From contig NZ_JAJGZV010000006.1 of NCBI RefSeq assembly GCF_020805785.1, positions 186,001 to 250,000 of the forward strand: a stretch of DNA of 64,000 nucleotides. The letters are read 5' to 3'. Each line of letters starts with the position of its first letter. Position 1 is the stretch's first letter. Below are positions 43,243-52,106 of this stretch, piece by piece. The DNA comes from Flavobacterium chungbukense. GTDB lineage: Bacteria > Bacteroidota > Bacteroidia > Flavobacteriales > Flavobacteriaceae. The notes under the pieces are model-generated. The model saw nothing but the letters and a program-made list of their open reading frames with translations, searched no databases and had not been told where the DNA came from. The translations under genes were made by a program, and so were the position numbers.

Positions 43243-43764
43243 ATGTACGAAAAAACATTTCCGAATAAAAGATTCAAACTTACTTTAGAGTTTTTACAAA
43301 AACACGTTAAAACATCAGAAACCATTTTTGATTTTGGCGTACCAAATCCGTTTTCTAAAATAATGGAAGAAAATGGGTATACCGTAAAAAATACAAAAGG
43401 CGAAGACTTAGATAACGATCAAACGGCATTACAAACAGAAGATTATACTGTTTTTACAGCATTTGAAATTTTCGAACATTTATTAAATCCATACACCATT
43501 TTACAAAACGTAAAATGCGATAAATTACTAATTTCGATTCCGTTACGTTTATGGTTTTCACCAGCATATCGTTCTAAAACTGATATGTGGGACAGACATT
43601 ATCACGAATTTGAAGACTGGCAGTTAGACTGGCTTTTAGAAAAAACGGGATGGAAAATAACGGATCGTTTACAATTTACACATCCGGTAAAAAAGTTTGG
43701 ATTAAGACCCTTATTAAGATATTTTACTCCAAGATATTATATTGTTGTAGCTGAAAGAGCCTAA
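43243..43764 (+). CDS. Class I SAM methyltransferase-like protein
   Basis: The 173-residue protein has a short Rossmann-like methyltransferase pattern. Phe-Asp-Phe-Gly-Val-Pro-Asn-Pro occupies the SAM-binding first strand (a less common form of the Asp-x-Gly motif), Thr-Ala-Phe-Glu-Ile-Phe-Glu-His the fourth strand, and Trp-Asp-Arg-His-Tyr-His-Glu-Phe the later part. The substrate is unknown. It precedes a glycosyltransferase gene, so a role in surface glycan or lipid modification is possible but only inferred. Confidence 0.7.
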   Translation: MYEKTFPNKRFKLTLEFLQKHVKTSETIFDFGVPNPFSKIMEENGYTVKNTKGEDLDNDQTALQTEDYTVFTAFEIFEHLLNPYTILQNVKCDKLLISIPLRLWFSPAYRSKTDMWDRHYHEFEDWQLDWLLEKTGWKITDRLQFTHPVKKFGLRPLLRYFTPRYYIVVAERA

Positions 43765-43768
43765 CGGC

Positions 43769-43907
43769 AAATTCCAATAGATAAATCCCAAATTCCAATT
43801 TTAGCCATCTCGTTAAGATTGGAATTTGGTCCCGATAGCTATCGGGATAAAAGATTGGGATTTATTCGCAAGAATTGGAATTTGGAATTTAAAAAATTGG
43901 AATTTAA
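43769..43907. repeat. AATTCCAA/TTGGAATT repeat cluster
   Basis: Contains ATCCCAAATTCCAAT and ATTGGAATTTGG, an internal perfect CCCGATAGCTATCGGG palindrome near 43830-43845, and two more TTGGAATTT units running up to the glycosyltransferase start. Related units occur at 46391-46437 and 47141-47184. Confidence 0.65.
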
Positions 43908-43908
43908 A

Positions 43909-44757
43909 ATGAAATATTACATCGTCATTCCCGCGCACAACGAGCAAGATTTAATTGGGCTAACTTTACAATCTTTAGTTTCGCAAACTGTTTTACCTTC
44001 AAAAGTTGTGGTTGTCAATGATAATTCAACTGATAAAACAGAAGAAGTTGTATTGAGTTTTGCAAAAGAGAACCCATACATTTCTGTTGTAAATAAAACT
44101 TCAGATGCGATTCATATGCCAGGAAGTAAAGTAATTCAAGCTTTTCAGAAAGGTTTTGAAACTTTAGATTCTGATTATGATATTATCGTAAAAATCGACG
44201 GCGATTTAATTTTTCCTCCTAATTATTTTGAAACCATAATCAAACATTTCGAATCTGATCCAAAAATCGGAATGGTGGGCGGATTTTGTTATATCGACAA
44301 AAACGGCGAATGGATTTTGGAGAATCTAACCGATAAAGATCACATTCGTGGTGCGCTAAAAGCATATCGCAAAGAAACATATCAGCAAATTGGAGGTTTA
44401 AAACCTGCAATGGGCTGGGATACTGTAGATGAATTACTTTGCAAATATTACGATTGGAAAATTGTAACCGACGAATCTTTACATGTAAAACATCTAAAGC
44501 CAACTGGCGCAAACTACAACAAAACAGCTCGTTATAAACAAGGCGAAGCTTTTTATACTTTAGGTTATGGTTTTTGGATCACGGCGATTGCTTCGGCAAA
44601 ATTGGCGATGATGAAGAAAAAACCATTCCTCTTTTTAGATTATATCAAAGGATTTATGAAAGCTAAAAGCGCCAAAACTCCTTTATTAGTAACACCCGAA
44701 CAAGCTAAATTTATTAGAAATTATCGTTTGCAGAAAATGAAACAAAAGTTAATTTGA
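43909..44757 (+). CDS. Family 2 glycosyltransferase
   Basis: The 282-residue GT-A fold enzyme begins Ile-Pro-Ala-His-Asn-Glu-Gln-Asp-Leu-Ile-Gly. Val-Val-Asn-Asp-Asn-Ser-Thr-Asp and the metal-binding Lys-Ile-Asp-Gly-Asp-Leu-Ile (DxD) follow, with a Gly-Trp-Asp-Thr-Val-Asp-Glu acceptor-site segment. Donor and acceptor are unknown. The in-frame extension upstream runs through repeat DNA, so ATG 43909 is the start. The methyltransferase gene before it and the MlaE/F pair after it suggest an envelope context. Confidence 0.88.
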   Translation: MKYYIVIPAHNEQDLIGLTLQSLVSQTVLPSKVVVVNDNSTDKTEEVVLSFAKENPYISVVNKTSDAIHMPGSKVIQAFQKGFETLDSDYDIIVKIDGDLIFPPNYFETIIKHFESDPKIGMVGGFCYIDKNGEWILENLTDKDHIRGALKAYRKETYQQIGGLKPAMGWDTVDELLCKYYDWKIVTDESLHVKHLKPTGANYNKTARYKQGEAFYTLGYGFWITAIASAKLAMMKKKPFLFLDYIKGFMKAKSAKTPLLVTPEQAKFIRNYRLQKMKQKLI

Positions 44758-44836
44758 TTGGTAAAACATTCGAAAAAGCTTAACTCATGACCCATAACTC
44801 ATAACTTCTTTTTAACTTAGCCAATATTTAAAAATT

Positions 44837-45583
44837 ATGATGCTAATTCGTTATTTATCCCAAATAGGGAGATATTTTTTAATGCTGAAAGAAATTTTCA
44901 ATAAACAGACTAAATGGTCTGTTATGAAAAGTCTAATTCTAAAAGAAATCGATGACCTTATTATTGACTCACTTGGAATTGTTTGCTTTATCTCGTTCTT
45001 TATTGGAGGAGTTGTAGCTATTCAGACAGCCTTAAACTTAACTAATCCATTAATTCCAAAATATTTAATTGGTTTTGCTACACGTCAATCTGTAATTTTA
45101 GAATTTGCCCCTACTTTTATTTCGGTAATTATGGCCGGAAAAATGGGATCTTATATTACTTCAAGTATTGGCACAATGCGTGTTACAGAGCAAATTGATG
45201 CTTTAGAAGTTATGGGTGTTAATTCCTTAAACTATCTTGTTTTTCCAAAAATTATAGCGCTACTAATGTATCCTTTTGTAATCTGTATCAGTATGTTTTT
45301 GGGTATTTTTGGAGGCTGGCTTGCTTCTGCTTATGGCGGATTTTCAACTAGTCAGGATTTTATTGCAGGTGCTCAAATGGAATTTATTCCTTTTCACATT
45401 ACCTACGCATTCATCAAAACTTTAATTTTTGCAATGTTATTGGCTACAATTCCATCATTTCATGGTTATTATATGAAAGGTGGTGCATTAGAAGTTGGTA
45501 AAGCAAGTACCGTTTCGTTTGTATGGACATCAGTTTGTATCATTCTTTTTAATTATATATTAACTCAATTATTATTAGGATAA
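44837..45583 (+). CDS. MlaE-family ABC transporter permease
   Basis: The 248-residue permease has about five to six membrane helices and the family segments Leu-Glu-Phe-Ala-Pro-Thr-Phe and Gly-Thr-Met-Arg-Val-Thr-Glu-Gln-Ile-Asp-Ala-Leu-Glu-Val-Met-Gly. MlaE-type permeases move phospholipids between the two membranes. Its stop shares a base with the ATG of the ATPase gene (TAATG), so the two are translationally coupled. The substrate-binding MCE protein is not in the window. Confidence 0.92.
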   Translation: MMLIRYLSQIGRYFLMLKEIFNKQTKWSVMKSLILKEIDDLIIDSLGIVCFISFFIGGVVAIQTALNLTNPLIPKYLIGFATRQSVILEFAPTFISVIMAGKMGSYITSSIGTMRVTEQIDALEVMGVNSLNYLVFPKIIALLMYPFVICISMFLGIFGGWLASAYGGFSTSQDFIAGAQMEFIPFHITYAFIKTLIFAMLLATIPSFHGYYMKGGALEVGKASTVSFVWTSVCIILFNYILTQLLLG

Positions 45584-46344
45584 TGATAGAAGTAAAAAAT
45601 ATAGAAAAATCATTTGGAGACAGTAAAGTTTTAAAAGGCGTTTCGACCGTTTTTGAAACTGGAAAAACCAACCTGATTATCGGACAAAGTGGATCTGGAA
45701 AAACCGTTTTATTAAAAACACTTTTAGGAATCCATACGCCAGATTCTGGAACAATTGAATTTGACGGAAGAGTTTATTCTGATTTAGACAAAGATGAAAA
45801 ACGTGAACTGAGAACTGAAATCGGAATGGTATTTCAAGGTTCAGCCTTGTTTGATTCGATGACAGTTGCAGAAAATGTAGCTTTCCCCTTGAGGATGTTT
45901 ACTAGTAATACTAAAGCACAAATCAAAGAAAGAGTAGATTTCGTTTTAGAAAGAGTAAATCTTGTTGAAGCTCATAAAAAATTACCATCTGAAATTTCAG
46001 GAGGTATGCAGAAACGCGTGGCGATTGCCCGCGCCATTGTAAATAATCCGAAGTATTTGTTTTGTGATGAACCAAACTCTGGTCTTGATCCAAATACTTC
46101 AACTTTGATAGATAACTTGATTCAGGAAATTACTCGAGAATATAATATTACAACAGTAATTAACACACACGACATGAACTCTGTAATGGAAATTGGAGAG
46201 AATATTGTTTTCCTAAAAAAAGGACTAAAAGCGTGGCAAGGAACCAAAGAAGAAATTTTTAGAACTGAAAACAAAGATATTGTGAAGTTTGTTTACTCTT
46301 CAAATCTCTTCAAAAAAGTACGTGAAGCCTATTTGAAAGGCTAA
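45583..46344 (+). CDS. MlaF-family ABC transporter ATPase
   Basis: The 253-residue ATPase has Walker A Gly-Gln-Ser-Gly-Ser-Gly-Lys-Thr near residue 34, a Q-loop, and the signature Ile-Ser-Gly-Gly-Met-Gln-Lys-Arg. Walker B is Leu-Phe-Cys-Asp-Glu-Pro, followed by Asn-Thr-His-Asp. The Gly-Gly-Met-Gln variant of the signature is typical of MlaF. It pairs with the permease encoded by the overlapping upstream gene to power lipid transport at the inner membrane. A repeat-derived terminator follows. Confidence 0.93.
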   Translation: MIEVKNIEKSFGDSKVLKGVSTVFETGKTNLIIGQSGSGKTVLLKTLLGIHTPDSGTIEFDGRVYSDLDKDEKRELRTEIGMVFQGSALFDSMTVAENVAFPLRMFTSNTKAQIKERVDFVLERVNLVEAHKKLPSEISGGMQKRVAIARAIVNNPKYLFCDEPNSGLDPNTSTLIDNLIQEITREYNITTVINTHDMNSVMEIGENIVFLKKGLKAWQGTKEEIFRTENKDIVKFVYSSNLFKKVREAYLKG

Positions 46345-46390
46345 AATTTTTAAAAATTCGAATATTCCAATTCTTCGGAAGAATCAAATA

Positions 46391-46440
46391 AAAAATCCCA
46401 AATTCCAACATCATTGTAATTGGAATTTGGGATTTTTTTT
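46391..46440. terminator. Repeat-derived hairpin between the MlaF-like gene and the broken OMP gene
   Basis: AAAAATCCCAAATTCCAA pairs with TTGGAATTTGGGATTTTT and is followed by more T, making a strong terminator from the AATTCCAA repeat family. Confidence 0.75.
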
Positions 46441-47043
46441 AATAGTGTTTGCATAATCCAAATCCTAATGATACACCGACACCTACAAAAGTATATCTTC
46501 CTATATCGCCATAAAGTTTGAACCCAACACTCGGTATTAACACATTATAGATCAAATTAGATCTTTTTTTGGAGTAAAATCTTTTATAATTGGCTTCGAA
46601 AGGAAATCCATAAAAACCAACAGTTGAAACTGTACGAATTCCATCAAGATCACGACTTTCTAACTCCAAATTATTTCGGCTAATTCCCGCTGAAATACTA
46701 TAGGAATAATGTTCTTTTACCCAACGCTTCCCATACATTAAGGCAAGCTCAACATTATCTTCTGACTTATAAACCGATGGAGCAATAATAACAGGACCAT
46801 CATTTTCCTTCTATAGCCAGCCGAATTAATATATCTAAAAGTAAACAGGCTTTCTCCCATTTGATAATTGAGTCCAACACCACCAGAAACGCCAAGATTC
46901 TTTACTACTGATAGTCCACCAAAACCTTCAAAAAATATAATTGGATTCGTTTTTTCTTTTAATTCTAAATTAGAAGCCTCTTGTCCTGAAACAAAATTTG
47001 AAAAAACCAACACAAAAAATAAGTTGAGTAATTTTCTTTTCAT
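46439..47043 (-). pseudogene. Frameshifted outer-membrane beta-barrel protein gene
   Basis: From ATG 47043 a signal peptide (ending Val-Ser-Gly-Gln) and barrel-like strands read as far as Ile-Asn-Ser-Ala-Gly-Tyr near 46812, after which the frame collapses into Leu-rich nonsense and stops at 46738. In another frame the protein continues as Glu-Asn-Asp-Gly-Pro-Val-Ile-Ile-Ala-Pro-Ser and on through Met-Tyr-Gly-Lys to a typical barrel end at 46439. The 605-bp span is one base short of a multiple of three, so loss of one base between about 46803 and 46815 explains it. The intact product would be about 201 residues. A sequencing error is possible. Confidence 0.72.
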
Positions 47044-47140
47044 AAAAAAACATTTTTTCAAATATACAGCAATTCTACAAATGTAGAGCAAATTATATTT
47101 AAAAATTAATATTAAATTTCTTATAGCAAATACCAACAAA

Positions 47141-47184
47141 AAATTCCAAATTCCAGTCTTACATAAAATTGGAATTTGGAATTT
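47141..47184. repeat. AATTCCAA-family hairpin
   Basis: AAATTCCAAATTCCA at 47141-47155 pairs with TGGAATTTGGAATTT at 47170-47184. It lies between the SprT-like gene and the broken OMP gene and may act as a terminator. Confidence 0.7.
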
Positions 47185-47205
47185 CTATTTTGAGCTATTT
47201 CAATC

Positions 47206-47802
47206 CTAATTAATCAGCTCAACTTCAGCATTTGGATTAAAAAGATACGTCTTTCCTGAACTTATTTCGATACATTCAAAACGTTTGGTTCTAACGGCTA
47301 ATTTCTTGAATACTTTTCCATTTTTGATTCTGAAAACGCTTCCATAAGGAATTTCGAAAACGTAATTTTTATCATTATCCTTATCGTATTGCTTTAAAGC
47401 TAGAGACAAAGTCGTATCTGTATCACTACTCGCGGACGGATTTTTGAAATGTCTTGCCAATAAAGGTAAAATGTGTCCTGGAAATATTTCTGGCCTTATA
47501 TAAGGCACCATTAAATGCTGAAAAGTATATTTCCATTCATTGCCATGTGGTTTTATGTTTCTTCCGAATTTTTCGAAAGCCACCAAATGTGCAATTTCAT
47601 GAATAAGCGTAATTAAAAAACGATACTTATTTAAACTTGCATTCACAGTAATTTCATGCTTTCCGCTAGGTCCACGTCTGTAATCACCGTGGCGTGTCTG
47701 ACGCTCGTTTACAATTTTCAAGTGAACCTGATTGGCCACAATCAAATCGAAAACAGGTTTTACTGCGTGTTCGGGAATGTATTTAGCTAAAGTGTCGCTC
47801 AA
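47206..47802 (-). CDS. SprT-like zinc-metallopeptidase-domain protein
   Basis: The 198-residue protein has a gluzincin-type His-Glu-Ile-Ala-His in the helix after a Leu-Ile strand. A third likely ligand, His in Lys-Pro-His-Gly-Asn-Glu-Trp, lies about 20 residues later, as in SprT-like proteins. The eukaryotic relative Spartan clears DNA-protein crosslinks; the bacterial role is unclear. No signal peptide. It follows the unrecognised secreted-protein gene on the same strand. Confidence 0.85.
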   Translation of the reverse strand: MSDTLAKYIPEHAVKPVFDLIVANQVHLKIVNERQTRHGDYRRGPSGKHEITVNASLNKYRFLITLIHEIAHLVAFEKFGRNIKPHGNEWKYTFQHLMVPYIRPEIFPGHILPLLARHFKNPSASSDTDTTLSLALKQYDKDNDKNYVFEIPYGSVFRIKNGKVFKKLAVRTKRFECIEISSGKTYLFNPNAEVELIN

Positions 47803-47847
47803 GTGTATAATTTTTTATTAGCGCCAAAAATACTTCTAAATATATTT

Positions 47848-49098
47848 TTATAAAGTTAAATATTTAAAATATTGGCTGTTTACGTCTTTTTTAATTTCGC
47901 CGTTGGCAAAAAACACATTCATTTTTGTTTCTTTCGCTTTTACTTCATCTTCCACATTTTTCACTTTTCCTTCTTGATATTTAAGAGTATATGCTTTTTG
48001 AAGATATTCTAAACTACTTTTTGAATTATTTAAAACCTGAAAACTAGAAGCAATATTAATGTAACAAGCCCATAAAGCTGCTTTTTGTCCTTTATCGTTC
48101 TGATCTAATTCTTTTGAATATTGGTCCATTTTTAGAATAAAATCAGTAAAAACTTTTTTCTTATTTAGGTAATTTTTATAATTTTTCAAACGAGTTTCGT
48201 CCTGAAAACGGCTTGATTCGTCTTTAAGAACCAAATTATTTTTTTGAATGAATTCGGCATTTGCTGATAAAAGAGCTTCATCGATTGTTGGCTCAGCTTT
48301 GTTCTTTGACCATTTCTCCAAAACATCGACGTCTTGATTTAATTTAGCAAAAATCGGGTTTTTATCTTCTTTAGAAATTCTAGAAAAATAAAAACTATCC
48401 TGATAATATTCGACATCTATCCAGGAAACCAATCTTCCGCGCATATTTTCCTGAATGTTTTTCACCAATTGATTAAAAAGCAAATCTTTATCAATATTTT
48501 CTGTTAGGTAGCTTACCAATTCTGCTTTGGTTTTACCTAACGGTGAATTATTTGTCTGCTCTTTAACATTATATGTTTTTTCCATCACAACTTCCTTAGT
48601 CATACTATTTATAATTTTATAGACAGCATCGTATCTATAATATATAACACTAGAAAAAGGAGGATCAACATTTTTTGTTTCACTAATATTCGATGTGTAA
48701 GCAATATTTTTTATAGAAATATCTAAGATAAAATGATCTTTAGCTTCTTTGTCATTTAACGTATATCCAAGTTCCATTAAAGTTGGAATATGGTATCCTT
48801 TCATATCAGGCTCAGTATCCGTACCAATAATGGCTCTCTTTAAATCTTTCTCTTTAAAAAACTCATTGTAAGACAATGGCGGACGGGTTCCTTTTTTTTC
48901 TCCATCGACAAAAACAACTATCAAATCTGGCGAAAGATGAAGTTTAACTCCATAACTGTGATATCCTTCTGGAATGTAACTTTCTGGATAAACGAAATTG
49001 TAAAAACTCAAAACTTCAGATTTGTAAGACTGAGCATAAGTTTTCAAATTAAAAACAATAAAAAATAAAGCAGTTAAAAGAGTAATTTTTCTTTTCAT
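47848..49098 (-). CDS. Unrecognised secreted protein (416 residues)
   Basis: A signal peptide of about 22 residues (ending Thr-Tyr-Ala-Gln) is followed by a beta-rich N-terminal half and a lysine-rich, helical C-terminal half with TPR-like stretches from about 330. I recognise no catalytic motif or named domain. Genes on either side are on the same strand, but the gaps (45 bp and 43 bp) leave operon membership open. Confidence 0.65.
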   Translation of the reverse strand: MKRKITLLTALFFIVFNLKTYAQSYKSEVLSFYNFVYPESYIPEGYHSYGVKLHLSPDLIVVFVDGEKKGTRPPLSYNEFFKEKDLKRAIIGTDTEPDMKGYHIPTLMELGYTLNDKEAKDHFILDISIKNIAYTSNISETKNVDPPFSSVIYYRYDAVYKIINSMTKEVVMEKTYNVKEQTNNSPLGKTKAELVSYLTENIDKDLLFNQLVKNIQENMRGRLVSWIDVEYYQDSFYFSRISKEDKNPIFAKLNQDVDVLEKWSKNKAEPTIDEALLSANAEFIQKNNLVLKDESSRFQDETRLKNYKNYLNKKKVFTDFILKMDQYSKELDQNDKGQKAALWACYINIASSFQVLNNSKSSLEYLQKAYTLKYQEGKVKNVEDEVKAKETKMNVFFANGEIKKDVNSQYFKYLTL

Positions 49099-49141
49099 GA
49101 ATTGGCTGGTTAGATTTGGGTTTGAAAATAGTTGTTTATTT

Positions 49142-49819
49142 TTAAGGATTAGTTGATGAAACTTCTAAGACTTTTCCGTTAAAATATTTATTGCCATCAA
49201 GTGTAAAATCATAAATATAAGTTGCCATTCCTTCAGCAGAAATTGGCGCTTGATAGCCAGGAAAAGCTTCATTCAGCATTTCTGTCTGAACAGAACCTAA
49301 TGCTAAAACATTAAATGATATGCCGCGTTCTTTATACTCCTCTGCTAGTAATTCTGTCAAAGTAATTACGGCACCTTTACTAGAACTATAAGCTGCTAAT
49401 CCTGCAAATTTTAAGCTTCCGCGAACGCCTCCAATAGAACTAATCGTAACTACATGACTTCCTTTTCCTAAATACGGAATACAAATTCGAGTTAAATTGG
49501 CTACTGCAAAAACATTTACTTTATAAATGCTTTCGAAATCAGCTTGGGTAGTTTCTGCAAAAGGTTTTAAAAGTAAAGCCCCTGCGTTATGAACAACTGC
49601 ATCTACTTTTTTCCAAGTGGAAGAAAGAAACTGACTCACTTCTTGTAACGCATTTTCATCTGCCAAATCGATAGAAAGGCAAGTAACATTTTGGTGTTCT
49701 AATAAAGACTGTGGAATTTTTCTGGAAATTGCCAAAACCTGATGGCCAGCTTCAGCAAATTTCAAAGCTAGTTCATAACCTATTCCTCTGCTTGTTCCTG
49801 TAACGATAATATTTTTCAT
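49142..49819 (-). CDS. Short-chain dehydrogenase/reductase
   Basis: The 225-residue classical SDR has the cofactor motif Thr-Gly-Thr-Ser-Arg-Gly-Ile-Gly at 6-13. Asn-Ala-Gly-Ala follows, then a catalytic Ser in Ser-Ser-Ile-Gly-Gly and Tyr-Ser-Ser-Ser-Lys giving the Tyr/Lys pair. The Arg after the first motif suits NADP. The substrate is unknown. It lies 24 bp downstream of the M28 peptidase gene on the same strand, so cotranscription is likely. Confidence 0.9.
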   Translation of the reverse strand: MKNIIVTGTSRGIGYELALKFAEAGHQVLAISRKIPQSLLEHQNVTCLSIDLADENALQEVSQFLSSTWKKVDAVVHNAGALLLKPFAETTQADFESIYKVNVFAVANLTRICIPYLGKGSHVVTISSIGGVRGSLKFAGLAAYSSSKGAVITLTELLAEEYKERGISFNVLALGSVQTEMLNEAFPGYQAPISAEGMATYIYDFTLDGNKYFNGKVLEVSSTNP

Positions 49820-49843
49820 GCAACAAAAATAATCAAATGCTTC

Positions 49844-50821
49844 TTATTTATTCATCGTTATTTCTTGAGTTGGCGAAACCGAAATTTTAGTAACGGCAGG
49901 CAACAATTCTTGGGTAAAAGCTGTGATATGCGGTATATCCATCAATTTAAATTCGTCTGAAACATGATGATAGAAATCAAAATTTTCAAAATCAAAAGTA
50001 CTTATTGACTGGCAAGGTTTTTTAAAAACGTCATAAAATGAGTAATTGTCAGATCTGTAAAACAATTCATATTCAGCTTCTTTTGGTAAAAAACCGATTG
50101 TATTTTTCCCTGTATATTCATTTATTTTCGCTGCCATATTCGATTTGTCAAAACCGGTTATGTAAGCCAGATAATCTCTTTTCATCGGCACTCCGATCAT
50201 TTCTATATTTAATTGGGTGTAAAGATTAAAGTTTTCTTTTTTCAATTTCTGCACTAAACTTTTTGAACCCAATAATACTTTTTCTTCCCCTGCAAAAAAG
50301 ACAACTAATATACTTCGTTTATTGGCTTTCGTTTTGGCAAAATACTTAGCCATTGCCGCTACCGAAGTTACGCCCGAAGCATCATCATTAGCACCATTAT
50401 TGATTTTATCCGCTTGTTCTTTTTTCTCAATTCCTATGTGGTCATAATGCGCGCTCAGCACAACAAATTCTTTTTTTAATTCTGGATCTGTTCCTTCTAT
50501 AACTCCCACTATATTAAAAGCCGGAGATTTAAAATTAGTCAACGTATCGCGATAGGTTTTAAAATACGGTTTAATGCTGTTCTTTTTTAAAAAATCTTCT
50601 AAAAAGACAGCTGCTTTTTCGATTCCCTTTGTTCCTGTTTCACGTCCTTCCAATTCATCTGAAGAAAGATATTTTAAGAAATCTGAGATTTCAGTTTCGC
50701 TGACTTTGTAATTAACTTCTATTATTTTTGAATCTGATTTAGAATCTTTTTCAACCACACTTGTAGTGCTAGATTTACAAGCTATTAAAATGAAGGGAAG
50801 CAGGAAGTAGATTTTTTTCAT
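49844..50821 (-). CDS. M28-family zinc peptidase lipoprotein
   Basis: The 325-residue protein has a lipoprotein signal (Ile-Leu-Ile-Ala-Cys15). The aminopeptidase domain shows Ser-Ala-His-Tyr-Asp-His-Ile-Gly (first zinc ligand), Asn-Asp-Asp-Ala-Ser-Gly (bridging Asp) and Phe-Phe-Ala-Gly-Glu-Glu (catalytic Glu pair). A later His lies near the C-terminus (Tyr-His-His-Val-Ser-Asp). It would trim peptides outside the inner membrane. An SDR gene follows closely. Confidence 0.93.
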   Translation of the reverse strand: MKKIYFLLPFILIACKSSTTSVVEKDSKSDSKIIEVNYKVSETEISDFLKYLSSDELEGRETGTKGIEKAAVFLEDFLKKNSIKPYFKTYRDTLTNFKSPAFNIVGVIEGTDPELKKEFVVLSAHYDHIGIEKKEQADKINNGANDDASGVTSVAAMAKYFAKTKANKRSILVVFFAGEEKVLLGSKSLVQKLKKENFNLYTQLNIEMIGVPMKRDYLAYITGFDKSNMAAKINEYTGKNTIGFLPKEAEYELFYRSDNYSFYDVFKKPCQSISTFDFENFDFYHHVSDEFKLMDIPHITAFTQELLPAVTKISVSPTQEITMNK

Positions 50822-50906
50822 GGTTTTATGCTGAATTAGAATGGTTTTGGAATCTTATTTTATTTGAAAGCATAAACTTATGAAAACTAAAAGAATATTC
50901 ATAAAA

Positions 50907-50939
50907 AAACCCTTTCAAAGTACAAATCTGAAAGGGTTT
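50907..50939 (-). terminator. Terminator of the acyl-CoA dehydrogenase gene
   Basis: AAACCCTTTCA pairs exactly with TGAAAGGGTTT; on the minus strand it ends in a long T-run, 25 bp after the stop codon. Confidence 0.8.
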
Positions 50940-50963
50940 AAAATATTTTCAAGAAACAATTCT

Positions 50964-52106
50964 TTATCCAGCAATAACAGATCTTGAAATTACAATTTTC
51001 TGAATTTCGGAAGTTCCTTCGTAAATCTGAGTAATTTTTGCATCACGCATAAAACGTTCTACATGATATTCTTTTACATAACCGTTTCCACCGTGAATTT
51101 GGACAGCCTCCACAGCGGTATCCATAGCAACTTGAGAAGCAAATAATTTTGCCATCGCACCACTCACGTCGTAATTTTTATGCTGATCTTTATCCCAAGC
51201 CGCTTTCATACACAAATGACGCGCTGCTTCGATATTTACAGCCATATCTGCCAATTTAAAAGCAATTGCTTGATGATTGCAGATTTCGGTCCCAAATGCT
51301 TTACGCTCTTTAGAATATTTTAAAGCCAATTCGTAAGCTCCCGAAGCAATTCCTAAAGCTTGAGAAGCGATACCAATTCTACCTCCAGCCAAAGTTTTCA
51401 TTGCAAATTTGAATCCGAAACCATCTTCTCCGATTCTATTTTCTTTTGGAACTTTCACATCAGAAAACATCAAAGAATGTGTATCAGAACCACGAATTCC
51501 CATTTTTTGTTCTTTTGGGCCAACAGAGAAACCTGGCATATCTTTCGTCATAATCAAAGCATTAATTCCTTTGTGCTTTAATTCTGGATGTGTTTGTGCG
51601 ATTACCAAATATACAGATGCAGTATTTCCGTTTGTAATCCAGTTTTTGGTTCCATTTACTAAATAATGGTCGCCCATATCAATTGCTGTTGTTTTTTGTG
51701 AAGTTGCGTCACTTCCAGCTTCAGGCTCACTCAAACAAAAAGCGCCGTGAATTTGTCCAGAAGCTAAACCAGGCAAATATTTTTGTTTTTGTTCTTCTGT
51801 CCCATATTCTTGTAATCCCCAGCAAACTAATGAGTTATTTACAGACATTACTACAGAAGCTGAAGCATCTACTTTAGAAATTTCCTCCATGGCAATCACA
51901 TAAGAAATAGCATCAAGACCACTTCCTCCATATTTAGGATCCACCATCATTCCCATAAATCCAAGTTCTCCCATTTTTTTAACTTGCTCCGTAGGAAAGA
52001 TTTGTTTTTCGTCACGTTCAATAACTCCAGGCAATAATTCATTTTGAGCAAAATCTCTTGCTGCCTGCTGAATCATTAAATGTTCTTCGGTAAGATTAAA
52101 ATCCAT
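50964..52106 (-). CDS. Acyl-CoA dehydrogenase
   Basis: The 380-residue FAD enzyme catalyses the first step of fatty acyl-CoA beta-oxidation. The N-terminal helical domain starts Phe-Asn-Leu-Thr-Glu-Glu-His. Cys-Leu-Ser-Glu-Pro-Glu-Ala-Gly-Ser-Asp lies at the flavin site, and the catalytic glutamate is in Ile-Tyr-Glu-Gly-Thr-Ser-Glu-Ile-Gln near the end. Features fit the short-chain (butyryl-CoA) group. Its promoter overlaps an ATGCATGCAT palindrome also found upstream of the KAS III gene. Confidence 0.95.
   Translation of the reverse strand: MDFNLTEEHLMIQQAARDFAQNELLPGVIERDEKQIFPTEQVKKMGELGFMGMMVDPKYGGSGLDAISYVIAMEEISKVDASASVVMSVNNSLVCWGLQEYGTEEQKQKYLPGLASGQIHGAFCLSEPEAGSDATSQKTTAIDMGDHYLVNGTKNWITNGNTASVYLVIAQTHPELKHKGINALIMTKDMPGFSVGPKEQKMGIRGSDTHSLMFSDVKVPKENRIGEDGFGFKFAMKTLAGGRIGIASQALGIASGAYELALKYSKERKAFGTEICNHQAIAFKLADMAVNIEAARHLCMKAAWDKDQHKNYDVSGAMAKLFASQVAMDTAVEAVQIHGGNGYVKEYHVERFMRDAKITQIYEGTSEIQKIVISRSVIAG

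Noticed and set aside
43819..43908. Upstream extension of the GT2 glycosyltransferase
   Set aside because: It is composed of AATTCCAA-type repeat DNA; the catalytic domain starts at ATG 43909.
46439..46738. Independent 99-residue gene coupled by TAATG to the gene upstream
   Set aside because: The frame continues upstream as convincing barrel protein sequence, so one frameshifted gene explains both parts better.
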